From assembly GCA_050288165.1 (NCBI GenBank), contig JBNKDG010000002.1, forward strand, positions 248,001 through 312,000: 64,000 bases of DNA, read 5' to 3'. The notes under the pieces were generated by a model that did not search any database, had not been told where the DNA came from, and saw only the letters and a list, made by a program, of their open reading frames with translations. Origin of the DNA: JAPHTQ01 sp050288165 (GTDB lineage Bacteria; Pseudomonadota; Gammaproteobacteria; Thiohalomonadales; Thiohalomonadaceae). The position numbers and the translations under genes are program-made. Below are positions 43,483-52,300 of the stretch, one piece after another; within the stretch, counting starts at the first letter, position 1, and each line of letters starts with the position of its first letter.

Positions 43483-45366
43483 TCACAACTGGTATTCCAG
43501 TTCCAGCTTGCTGTGCAGCTTGCGTCCCTGGCGGAAGGCTTCCTTGAGAATGCGGCGATCCAGTTCGTTCAGCGTGTCTGGATCGAGGCGATTGCTCAGG
43601 CGTTTACCTTCACGTGCCTGACGACGGTGGTTGCGCATGCGCAGCAACTGAATGAAGTGGTAGGCCTCGCACCAGGCAGCGACATCTTCCTGGCGCAGCG
43701 CACCCTTGTCGGCAGCGGCGCGCAGGCGTTCTTCGGTGTTGGTTTCACCGACACGATGGGCCAGTGCAATGATGCGTGCCGCATCGACGAACGGGGTCAG
43801 ACCCTGCACCTTCAGATCAAGGGTGTGTACCTGATCGCCGACATCGGCGACCTTGAATTCACCGAACAGACCGAGAGGCGGTTTGATGTGCATGGTGTTG
43901 GCGGCCAGTTGACGGCGGAAGCGACTGTTGCGCTCGGTCAGTTCCAGCAGCCAGTCGCGTAGCGGTTCCACTTCGGTACTGTCGCCGTAGAGCGGACGGA
44001 AATCGAAGAAAATGGTGGCCTTGAGCAGGTGCTCCGGGGTGCCCTGTTCGACCCAGCGTGAGAAGCGGGTCTTCCACTCACCCAGGCTGAGGCAGCATTC
44101 CGGGTTGCTGGCCATAACGTTGCCGGGGCAGAGGGGGAAGCCGCACTCGGCCAGGGCATCGTTGATCTGTTTGGCGAGGGGCAGCAGCTTGCCGCGAATC
44201 GCCTCTTCCTCACCCTCTTTGCAGTGGAACAGGATGCCGTTGTCCTGATCGGTCTTCAGGGTCTGTTCGCTGCGACCTTCGCTGCCAAAGGCGAGCCAGA
44301 CGAAGGGGGGAACGGTCTCTGTCTGTTCAGCCAGCACCAGCTTCAGCACACGACGGGTAAGGTTGTCGTTGAGGGTGGTGATCAGGCGGGTCAGCTGTTC
44401 CACCGAGGCGCCCTGGGCCAGCATCTGTTCCACCAGACGGTGGATATCGTGGCCCAGCGGCTTGAGTTGTTCGACGGCGGTGGCGCGGGCGATGGCCTGG
44501 CCGAGGCTGGCGATGCCGACCCGCTGCAGGGAGAAGATGTCCCGCTCCGAGATCATCCCCAGCAGCTTGCCGCGCTCGACCACGCAGATATGGCCGATGC
44601 CGTGGCGTGCCATCAGCAGCGCCGCTTCGTGGGCCATGGCATCGGCGGGCAGGGTTAGAGGGTCGGGGGTCATTACCTCGCTGATCGGCCGACCGGTGTC
44701 GATCCTGGTCAGCGCCACACGGGCGAGAATGTCGTGCAGGGTGAATATGCCGACGACTCGGCTACCGGTGTCGGTGATGATCATGCTGCCGACGTGTTCG
44801 TCCTGCATGGTCTGCAGTACCCCGGCCAGTGGCGTGTCAGGCAGGCAGGTAACGGCGGGGCGGCTGATCAATTGACGTAGCGGGGTGTTGAGCGAGGTGT
44901 CTTCGGCGATACGGGTGGCGCTGCGGGCCTGGGCGTCGCGCAGGGCGTTATCGAGCAGGCTGGCGAGGCGGCGAGTGCTGAAGTCGTGGAATACAGGACT
45001 CTTTTGCAGCAGGGCATCGAAGTCCGCGCGGTCCAGCTCATAACAGAAGGTGTCTTCGGCGGCGCGGGAGACGGTGCGCACCGGGCGGCGGGCGAGCAGG
45101 GCGCCGACCGGGAAACATTCACCGGCGATCAGCTCCCAGCCGTTCTTGCGGTCTCCCTCTTCGGTTTCACCGCGAATACGACCCTGTTTAATGATGTAGA
45201 GAGTGCTGGCCTGGCCGGCGCTGGGTTGGGTGATGACGGAATCCTTGGCGTAGAACACCAGACGCAGCCGCTTGGCCAGATACTCGAGATGTGTCTCGGC
45301 CATCTGGTCGAAGGGGGCATGTTGCTTCAGAAAATCAACAACGGGTGTCAGTGTTGGGGCGTTCAT
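43483..45366 (-). CDS. cNMP-binding / CBS pair / DUF294 nucleotidyltransferase-like protein (copy 2)
   Basis: A 627-residue paralogue of the protein at 39259: cNMP-binding domain (about residues 10-125), CBS pair (about 150-275, ISRPAVTCLPDTPLAGVLQTM and ISEVMTPDPLTLPADAMAHEAALLM), nucleotidyltransferase (WLAFGSEGRSEQTLKTDQDNGILF, about 325-345) and the DUF294 C-terminal domain. ATG 45366 must be the start: the sigma-54 promoter at 45398-45413 predicts transcription from about 45387, leaving a 21-nt leader, so the GTG at 45414 is excluded. It heads the operon DUF294 - DUF4212 - symporter. Confidence 0.9.
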   Translation of the reverse strand: MNAPTLTPVVDFLKQHAPFDQMAETHLEYLAKRLRLVFYAKDSVITQPSAGQASTLYIIKQGRIRGETEEGDRKNGWELIAGECFPVGALLARRPVRTVSRAAEDTFCYELDRADFDALLQKSPVFHDFSTRRLASLLDNALRDAQARSATRIAEDTSLNTPLRQLISRPAVTCLPDTPLAGVLQTMQDEHVGSMIITDTGSRVVGIFTLHDILARVALTRIDTGRPISEVMTPDPLTLPADAMAHEAALLMARHGIGHICVVERGKLLGMISERDIFSLQRVGIASLGQAIARATAVEQLKPLGHDIHRLVEQMLAQGASVEQLTRLITTLNDNLTRRVLKLVLAEQTETVPPFVWLAFGSEGRSEQTLKTDQDNGILFHCKEGEEEAIRGKLLPLAKQINDALAECGFPLCPGNVMASNPECCLSLGEWKTRFSRWVEQGTPEHLLKATIFFDFRPLYGDSTEVEPLRDWLLELTERNSRFRRQLAANTMHIKPPLGLFGEFKVADVGDQVHTLDLKVQGLTPFVDAARIIALAHRVGETNTEERLRAAADKGALRQEDVAAWCEAYHFIQLLRMRNHRRQAREGKRLSNRLDPDTLNELDRRILKEAFRQGRKLHSKLELEYQL

Positions 45367-45397
45367 CGCGCTCGGTCCAGAGAATTTGGATCGATAG

Positions 45398-45413
45398 AGC
45401 AAGCCGCGTGCCA
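45398..45413 (-). promoter_or_regulatory. Perfect sigma-54 promoter of the symporter operon
   Basis: Minus strand TGGCACG-CGGC-TTGCT matches TGGCACG-N4-TTGCW at every position with the right spacing. Start predicted near 45387, 21 nt before the DUF294 ATG. Two palindromic activator-type sites lie 53-90 bp upstream. Confidence 0.85.
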
Positions 45414-45465
45414 CTTATATTTATATATAAAAACAATAAGTTATCTGTTAGTGACTGCGGTGTGT

Positions 45466-45480
45466 GTTACGAAAGGTAAC
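45466..45480. promoter_or_regulatory. GTTAC-N5-GTAAC operator 1 (CbrB-like)
   Basis: GTTACGAAAGGTAAC, perfect 5-bp arms; centre 23 bp from operator 2. Placed as an enhancer site for the sigma-54 promoter at 45398. Published CbrB sites are built from the same TGTTAC / GTAACA arms. Confidence 0.65.
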
Positions 45481-45488
45481 TGATCGGT

Positions 45489-45503
45489 GTTACGAATGGT
45501 AAC
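45489..45503. promoter_or_regulatory. GTTAC-N5-GTAAC operator 2 (CbrB-like)
   Basis: GTTACGAATGGTAAC, differs from operator 1 at one spacer base. A further half site GGTAACACA follows at 45519-45527. Confidence 0.65.
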
Positions 45504-45545
45504 GATCGGTGGGGTTGGGGTAACACATTAATTTATCGCGCCCTC

Positions 45546-45573
45546 TTGAAATATAAGCGAGGACTAATATACT
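45546..45573 (+). promoter_or_regulatory. Sigma-70 promoter of the rhodanese gene
   Basis: TTGAAA (45546-45551), 16-bp spacer, TATACT (45568-45573), 43 bp before the start codon. Confidence 0.55.
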
Positions 45574-45615
45574 GGGTGCAGTTTTGAGCTATTCTTGACT
45601 GGAGGGGTCAGATAT

Positions 45616-45951
45616 ATGTTCTTTTCCAATATTAAAGAGATCGATGCGGCGACCTTGGCTGAGTGGCTGAAGAGTCAGTCAAAGGCGTTCCGCATTATTG
45701 ATGTCCGCGAGCAGATGGAGATCGCCCAGGGTTCTATACCTGGTGCTGAGCCGATGCCGATGTCATCGCTGGGTTCTCGCCTGCCGGAGTTGAAGCAGGA
45801 AGAGGAACTGGTGTTCATCTGTCGTAGCGGTGCCCGCTCAGGCCAGGTCGTTGCCTATCTGGCACAGAATGGTTTTGAGAATGTCTACAACCTCCGTGGT
45901 GGGGTGCTTGGCTGGGCACAAAATGGATTTGAGTTCGCGCGCGTTTCCTGA
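45616..45951 (+). CDS. Single-domain rhodanese
   Basis: A 111-residue sulfurtransferase-fold protein: AFRIIDVREQMEIAQGSIPGA, active-site loop FICRSGARSGQVV with catalytic Cys, and LRGGVLGWAQNGFE. It would carry persulfide sulfur or act in thiosulfate/cyanide handling; rhodaneses often serve sulfur transfer in sulfur oxidisers. GGAGGGG ribosome site fixes the ATG at 45616. Divergent from the sigma-54 operon and possibly also touched by the shared operators. Cytosolic (no signal peptide). Confidence 0.93.
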   Translation: MFFSNIKEIDAATLAEWLKSQSKAFRIIDVREQMEIAQGSIPGAEPMPMSSLGSRLPELKQEEELVFICRSGARSGQVVAYLAQNGFENVYNLRGGVLGWAQNGFEFARVS

Positions 45952-45975
45952 AAAAGCTGTTTCTGAGTTTTATAC

Positions 45976-46010
45976 AAAAAGGCCGGTAGGTATACCGGCC
46001 TTTTGTTTTT
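45976..46010. terminator. Terminator after the rhodanese gene
   Basis: AAAAAGGCCGGTA / TACCGGCCTTTTGTTTTT stem-loop 25 bp after the stop. Confidence 0.85.
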
Positions 46011-46109
46011 TATGAGTTTCTACCTTGCGCGGATCGAAACAGTTATGTTTAATGATTCACATAACACTTACTATTATATAGATCCTTCCTAATGGTTTCT
46101 GGAGACAGC

Positions 46110-46193
46110 ATGGCACCCCAATCGCCCTGTCTGATCGGTTTCTCTTCCGCTTTTACTGCGCCAGATGCGTCTGGCGACAAGGTGTACAGGTAG
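46110..46193 (+). CDS. Possible 27-codon leader ORF before the GGDEF-EAL gene
   Basis: ATG at 46110 with GGAG 6 bp upstream opens a 27-codon frame that ends at TAG 46191-46193, six bases before the ATG of the large gene. The main gene has no ribosome site of its own apart from AGGTAGG that overlaps this stop, which is the layout of translational coupling. The peptide (begins MAPQSPCLIGFSS) is not recognised. Confidence 0.3.
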   Translation: MAPQSPCLIGFSSAFTAPDASGDKVYR

Positions 46194-46199
46194 GCTTTC

Positions 46200-49100
46200 A
46201 TGTTGGAGAGAGAACAGCGGGCACTTCGTAGACTTCAAATAGCGTGGACCTACCGTCCTGCACCGCTGGCGATCCTGTCGCATATTGTCGCTGCCGCTAT
46301 CGTCGCGGCAGGGATGCACACACAAGTTCCGTTCCGTGACTTGATGCTGTGGTTCTTTCTTCTCGCCGGAGTGCAGTTGCTCTGGGGCGTGGCTGTTATC
46401 TTCTACGAGCAGACCACTTTTCTGCGCAAGAGCGACACGCGCTGGTTACAGTTCCACTTTGTTGCCACCACACTCAATGGCCTGATCTGGGGTGTTGGTT
46501 CGGCCTATGTGCTGTTCCCCATCGATTCACTGTTTTTCCAGACATTGCTGCTGGTTATCGTTGCGGTGGTCGCAACAGGCGGCCTCTATCTGAACCGAAA
46601 TAACCGTATGGCTGGCGCGTTATTCGTGCTTTCAGTGATGTTGCCGATGGTCGTGCGTTGCTTCCATGAGGCGGGTGCCTACTTTTCCCTGTTGGGAATT
46701 TTATTGCTGGCCTATACCGGCATGTTGCTGTTTGTACAGTACCAGTATTTTACCGGTTCCATTCACAATCTCTGGCTGGAGCGGGACAACAATAAACTGC
46801 AACGGGAAAAGAGTGCCTATCAGTCCTACTTCAATCGTGCGCGGCATATCGCCTCGCTGGGCAGCTGGAATCTGGATATGCACAGCGGTGAGCTGAACTG
46901 GTCGAGTGAAGCCTATGCCATGTTCGGCATCGAGCCGGGCACCAAGCTGACCAAGCAGTTGGTGTTGTCAGCGATCTACTGGGCGGATCGGCAACCGTTT
47001 ATTCACGCACTGGAAGAGGCGATTCGGGATCGCACTTCGCTGGAGCGTCAATTTCGGGTGATGTTACCGGACGGTGGCCTGCGCGTAATTCTCGATACCG
47101 CTGAACTAATTCTCGATGATGAAGGTGAAGCGGAGCGTATGCTCGGTGTGATGTGCGACATCAGCGGTAAGGTCAATGCGGAGCAGCAGACCAAGACTGC
47201 TTATGAGGAGATCAACCGCATCATCAACAATATGCAGGATACCTATTACCGGGCCGATCCTGCCGGGCGTTTGACTCAGGTTTCGCCCTCCATGAGCAAA
47301 CTGTTGGGCTACTCCCAGGCGGAGTGTCTGGGGATGCGCATCTCCGATCTTTATGCTGTTGCCAGTCATGGCAAAACCTACCTGCAGGATTTACACACAC
47401 GTGGCGGGCGTCTGCATAACTACGATGTATTGATGATGCATAAGGATGGACAGCGCGTCTGGGTATCGCTTAATGCTCAATTTATCTATGACGACAAAGG
47501 CAAGACTATCGGTATCGAAGGTACCGTGCGCGATATCAGTGAACTGAAACAGGCGCGCGAAGCCCTGTATCAGGAGAAAGAGCTGGCGCTGGTAACACTG
47601 CAGTCGATCGGCGATGGTGTGATCACCACCGATGAGAGCGGCAACATCCGTTACATTAATCCTACCGCGGAGAAACTGCTCGGCTATCTCAACGATCGGG
47701 TTGTGGGTCGGTATTACCGCGAAGTTATGCAACTGGTGGATGAGAGCAGTGGCGAGAAACTGGATGATCTGGTTCGCCTCTGCCTGACACTGGAGACTGG
47801 TAGTGCATTGTCGGATGAGGGGTTGCTACTCAAGGCGGATGGTTCCAGTTACAACCTCAAGGTTACTTCTGCACCAATGCGCAACCATAACGGTCATGTG
47901 GTGGGGGCGGTATTGGTTCTGCACGACATCACTGAAGTGATGGGCATGGCGCGGCAACTGAGTTATCAGGCCAGCCACGATATGCTGACGGGACTCTACA
48001 ACCGTCGCGTATTTGAGCAGCGGGTTGAAGATGCATTGAGTAGCGCATACGGCAAGGGAGAGGTGCATGCGCTGTTCTATATGGATCTGGATCAGTTCAA
48101 GGTGGTGAACGATACCTGTGGACATAATGCCGGTGACGAGCTGTTGCAACAGGTCGCATCACTGATGCAGGACAAGGTTCGCGATACCGATGTGCTGGCA
48201 CGTCTGGGTGGTGATGAGTTCGGTGTGTTGCTGGAGCATTGCCCGCTGAAAAGAGCGGTGGAGATTGCCGATAAACTGCGTGAAGCGGTGCGTGATTTTC
48301 GTTTTATCTGGGAAGGCAAGGCCTTCGACATCGGTGTCTCTATTGGCGTTCTTGCGCTGACCGCAGAGAGTGGCAATATGGCGCATGCGCTGGCCGCTGC
48401 CGATGCCGCCTGTTACATCGCAAAAGATGGCGGGCGCAATCGCATTCACGTCTATCAGCCCGACGATGAAGCCATCATGCAACACCATGGTGAAATGCAG
48501 TGGGTACATCGTATCTCCTCTGCTTTCGATACTGATAGTTTCGAACTCTACGCCCAACCGGTGGCTCACCTTGCCAGCGGACGGGTGATCTCCCATTACG
48601 AAATTCTGGTGCGAATGAAAGATGAACAGGGCAGGGTGATCCCGCCCGGCGCCTTTATTCCTGCTGCCGAGCGTTACAATCAGATGCCTAACCTCGATCG
48701 CTGGGTTGTTCGCAGGGCGATGGAAATGCTCAAGGAGGCGCAGGGGGATCTGGCCTTCCCGCCGGTGGAAGTGGCAGTCAATCTTTCCGGTAAATCACTC
48801 ACCGACGATACCTTCCTTGAGTATGTGGTGGATCTGTTCGATGCCACCGGTGTGCCGTGTGAAAATGTCAGCTTCGAGGTGACGGAGACTGCTGCCGTTG
48901 CAAACCTCTCCCGTGCCACGCGCTTTATCAGCGTGTTGCGCGGCATGGGATGCAGCTTTGCCCTGGATGATTTCGGTGCCGGTCTGAGTTCGTTCGGTTA
49001 TCTCAAAACACTTCCAATAGACTATCTAAAAATCGATGGCGGTTTTGTCCGTGACATGGTGATCGATCAGGTGGATCGCGCGATGGTCGAGTCGATTAAC

Positions 49101-49307
49101 GAGATCGGCCATATCATGGGGCTGAAGACCATCGGTGAATACGCCGAAGATGAAGATGTGGTACTGGCACTACAGCGGGCGGGCGTCGACTTTGCGCAGG
49201 GTAACGGTATCGGCAAACCGATCCCGTTTTCACAGGTGTTGCGTGATGAGACGCGTCAGTTGCGAATGAGTAGTAGTACTGCCGCAGAAACTGCGCAATT
49301 CGATTAG
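46200..49307 (+). CDS. Membrane PAS-GGDEF-EAL protein (c-di-GMP synthesis/hydrolysis)
   Basis: A 1035-residue sensor. Five to six N-terminal helices (about residues 15-185) form a membrane sensor, then three PAS-like domains (about 215-335, 345-455, 465-590), GGDEF (RLGGDEFGVLLEH, intact, about 675) and EAL (YEILVRMKD, VEVAVNLSGKSLTD, FEVTETAAVAN, DDFGAGLSSFGYLKTLPIDYLKIDGGFV). EIL replaces EAL, a common active variant, and metal-binding residues are kept, so both activities are possible. Convergent with the HD-GYP gene, a second c-di-GMP enzyme. Confidence 0.92.
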   Translation: MLEREQRALRRLQIAWTYRPAPLAILSHIVAAAIVAAGMHTQVPFRDLMLWFFLLAGVQLLWGVAVIFYEQTTFLRKSDTRWLQFHFVATTLNGLIWGVGSAYVLFPIDSLFFQTLLLVIVAVVATGGLYLNRNNRMAGALFVLSVMLPMVVRCFHEAGAYFSLLGILLLAYTGMLLFVQYQYFTGSIHNLWLERDNNKLQREKSAYQSYFNRARHIASLGSWNLDMHSGELNWSSEAYAMFGIEPGTKLTKQLVLSAIYWADRQPFIHALEEAIRDRTSLERQFRVMLPDGGLRVILDTAELILDDEGEAERMLGVMCDISGKVNAEQQTKTAYEEINRIINNMQDTYYRADPAGRLTQVSPSMSKLLGYSQAECLGMRISDLYAVASHGKTYLQDLHTRGGRLHNYDVLMMHKDGQRVWVSLNAQFIYDDKGKTIGIEGTVRDISELKQAREALYQEKELALVTLQSIGDGVITTDESGNIRYINPTAEKLLGYLNDRVVGRYYREVMQLVDESSGEKLDDLVRLCLTLETGSALSDEGLLLKADGSSYNLKVTSAPMRNHNGHVVGAVLVLHDITEVMGMARQLSYQASHDMLTGLYNRRVFEQRVEDALSSAYGKGEVHALFYMDLDQFKVVNDTCGHNAGDELLQQVASLMQDKVRDTDVLARLGGDEFGVLLEHCPLKRAVEIADKLREAVRDFRFIWEGKAFDIGVSIGVLALTAESGNMAHALAAADAACYIAKDGGRNRIHVYQPDDEAIMQHHGEMQWVHRISSAFDTDSFELYAQPVAHLASGRVISHYEILVRMKDEQGRVIPPGAFIPAAERYNQMPNLDRWVVRRAMEMLKEAQGDLAFPPVEVAVNLSGKSLTDDTFLEYVVDLFDATGVPCENVSFEVTETAAVANLSRATRFISVLRGMGCSFALDDFGAGLSSFGYLKTLPIDYLKIDGGFVRDMVIDQVDRAMVESINEIGHIMGLKTIGEYAEDEDVVLALQRAGVDFAQGNGIGKPIPFSQVLRDETRQLRMSSSTAAETAQFD

Positions 49308-49384
49308 AAGCAGTCTCAAAATGGTCTTCGTCCCCTGATACTGCGTTGCAGAGTCTGCTGCGTAGCAGGTTGTACAACCCATTC

Positions 49385-52300
49385 CTAGGCGGGCAGGGTG
49401 TAACCTTTCTCTTTGAACAGGCGCAGGCAGGCGTCTGCGACGCTTGGGTCATAGAGTGTGCCTCTGCCGCGCTCGATCTCATCTAACGCAGGTTTAATAC
49501 CAAGCCCTGGTCTATACGGGCGATGTGAGCCCATCGCTTCAACCACATCAGCAACCGCGGTGATCCGTGCCTGCAGGATAATCTTATCGCCTTTCAATCC
49601 CTGAGGATAACCACTGCCGTTAATTCTCTCGTGGTGTTGCAGGGCGACCTGGGCAACCGGCCAGGGAAAATCAACATCCTTGAGTGCGTTGTAGCCAGAT
49701 TGTGGGTGTCCTTTGATGATCTCGTATTCCAGCTCGGTCAGCTTTCCTGGTTTGGAGAGTATTTCAGAGGGAATGTTAATCTTGCCGATATCATGCAAAT
49801 ATCCGGCAACCCGTAACCCCTCCAGTTCATATTCATCCAGCGCCATCTCTTTTCCAATAGCGACAGCGATTTCAGCTACGCGGCGCTCATGGCCGGCGGT
49901 ATAAGGGTCGCGCATCTCGCTGAGTATGGTGGCGACCTCGACAGTCTGCATCAAGGAAGCCTGTAGTTTTTCAACATAGGTTGTGAGTTGTTCCTCAGCG
50001 CGCTTTTTATCGGTAACGTCTTGCACCAGACCGATGATTGCTGGTTTACCCTGATGGGTTGCCATAGCACCATGCACACCAATGTCGATAATGGTGCCAT
50101 CTCGGCGTTGAATTTTTGCCTCATAGGCGAGATGCTTATCCTTACCCTGCAACAGGTTTGCTATTTGCTCGCTGACCTCCTCACGGTCATCGGGCAGGAC
50201 AAAATCATTGGGGTTATGACCGACCATTTCTTTATCGGAATCGAAACCAAATATTTCGGCCAGGCGGGGATTGGCGTAGACGTACTTGTCATCCTGGATG
50301 ATGTAAATCCCGGACAGTGACTGCTCTACCAGGCCACGGAAGCGTTGTTCCGATTCGGACAGGGATTCTTCTGAGGCGATACGTTGCTTTTCCAGAACGA
50401 AATTATCCAGGGCAAAGCTGATGTCAAAGGCCATTTCATTCAGCAGATTGCGGACTTCTTCATCAAATGCGTGCTCGACATCCGCATAGAGATTCAATAC
50501 ACCGACAATTGCACCTGCGCGATACAAGGGCAGACTGGCTGCTGAGCGCCATGCGTGCGCTGTCGCTATCTCTGTACAGGGTTTGCATAATGAGTCGCCA
50601 GGAAAATCCTGTATCCAGACAGCCTGATTCTGCTGTACTGCCTGGTAGGATGGGCTGGTTTGTGCGCCACCACTACTAGTACAGACAGTAGCCGTAGCGG
50701 TTGCAATCTCTTCGCTACCATCGCCATATCCAGCGACCCAGTGCAGTTTGTCACCATCCTCATCCAGAAAGCCAACCCATGTGGCGTTGATTTGGGTGAG
50801 TTGAACGGCTATGCGGCATATTTCATTCAATAGTTCTGCTTCGTTGCTGCTACGGATAATGGCTTCATTACATTGACTTAGTGCGGCATAGAATTGCGAC
50901 AGGCGACGTAACTTATTCTCGTAATCTTTACGTAGAGTGATGTCACGGCCGATGCCGAGTATGCCGATCAGGTTTCCATTGCTGTCGGTAACAGGGGACT
51001 TAATGGTTTCAAGTGTCGCGGCATGACCATCGCTGGCAAAGGTGACGGTTTCTTCATTTGTGGTGGGTCCTCTTGCCTGTATTGCAATCCTGTCATTTTT
51101 GCGGAAGAAATCGGCAGTATCCTTGTCGACAAAATCATAATCGTCTCTGCCTTTGATATTATCTTCGCTGGCACCATACAATTGTTCAAAACGGGTATTG
51201 CAGAGCAGATATTTGCCGTCGCTATCTTTCAGCCAGACGAGATCAGGGATGGTGTTGATGATAGTCCTGAGACGTCTCTCGTTATCTGAAAGTGCCCGCA
51301 TCATTGACTTGCGTTCGCTGGTGTCACGAAAAATGCCGATGACGTACTCTTTGTCGCCGACCGATATTGTTCCGCCGCGGATATCTGCACTGAAAATAGA
51401 GCCATCTTTACGTACCACCGGGATATCTTCCGTGACATTGATTTTATTCTCTGCAAACCGTTTGAATTCTTGCTGTATTCGGCTGAATTCATCTTCCGGA
51501 TGGATGTCTTTGATCGATAATTTTGAGACCTCTTCATTGCTATATCCGAGCATGCTGCAGAACGCAGTATTGCCAGTGATAAATGCGCCCGTCTCTTTCT
51601 CTGCGAGAACAATACCGTCATTGACACCGTTGAATATGTTCTGGAAGCGCTCTTCTGATTCGCGCAATGCCTCAATGGTACGCTTGTAGGCGGTGACATC
51701 TTGCACGATAGCTACATATATTTCCGGGTCACCTTTTTCGTTGCGGACGCAGTGTACATCGACATTGGTGTGAATGACGCTGCCGTCGATGCGTAGCATG
51801 CGCTTTTCCAGGGTGTATGTTTGTGCGCTCTGCTCAAGAATGAGTTGTCGCTTTTCTTTTTCCCTGTTGAGGTCGTCTGGGTGTGAAAGGCTATCCCAGC
51901 TTAGTTTGAGCATGGATTCATGCGAGTAGCCAAGCATCTCGCACAGATAATCATTAAAACGGACCCATTTACCGTTCCTGGCAAACCAGATAGCCATGCC
52001 TACGAATGGCATGTCAAAAAAATGCTTGAGCAGTTTGTCGGTCTGTTTCTCGCGAGCCAGTTGCTCAAGCTGTTGGTAGTATTGTTGTCTGTTCCAGAGC
52101 GTATGGAGTAATGCAATGATTGCCGCTATCAGGAAAAGGCCAACAAGTAATCCCCATTTTAGCGCGGTCCAGAGAGGCGCCAGGATTGTGCTGCGATCTG
52201 CCTTTGCAAGAATAAACCAGTCTGTGTTTCCAATATATTTCCACGCCGTCAGCACTTTCTTGCCACGATAGTCCATGGTGATGGTTGTGCCGCTTTTCCC

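Noticed and set aside
45367..45414. GTG 45414 as the start of the second DUF294 protein
   Set aside because: It lies inside the sigma-54 promoter and upstream of the predicted transcription start.
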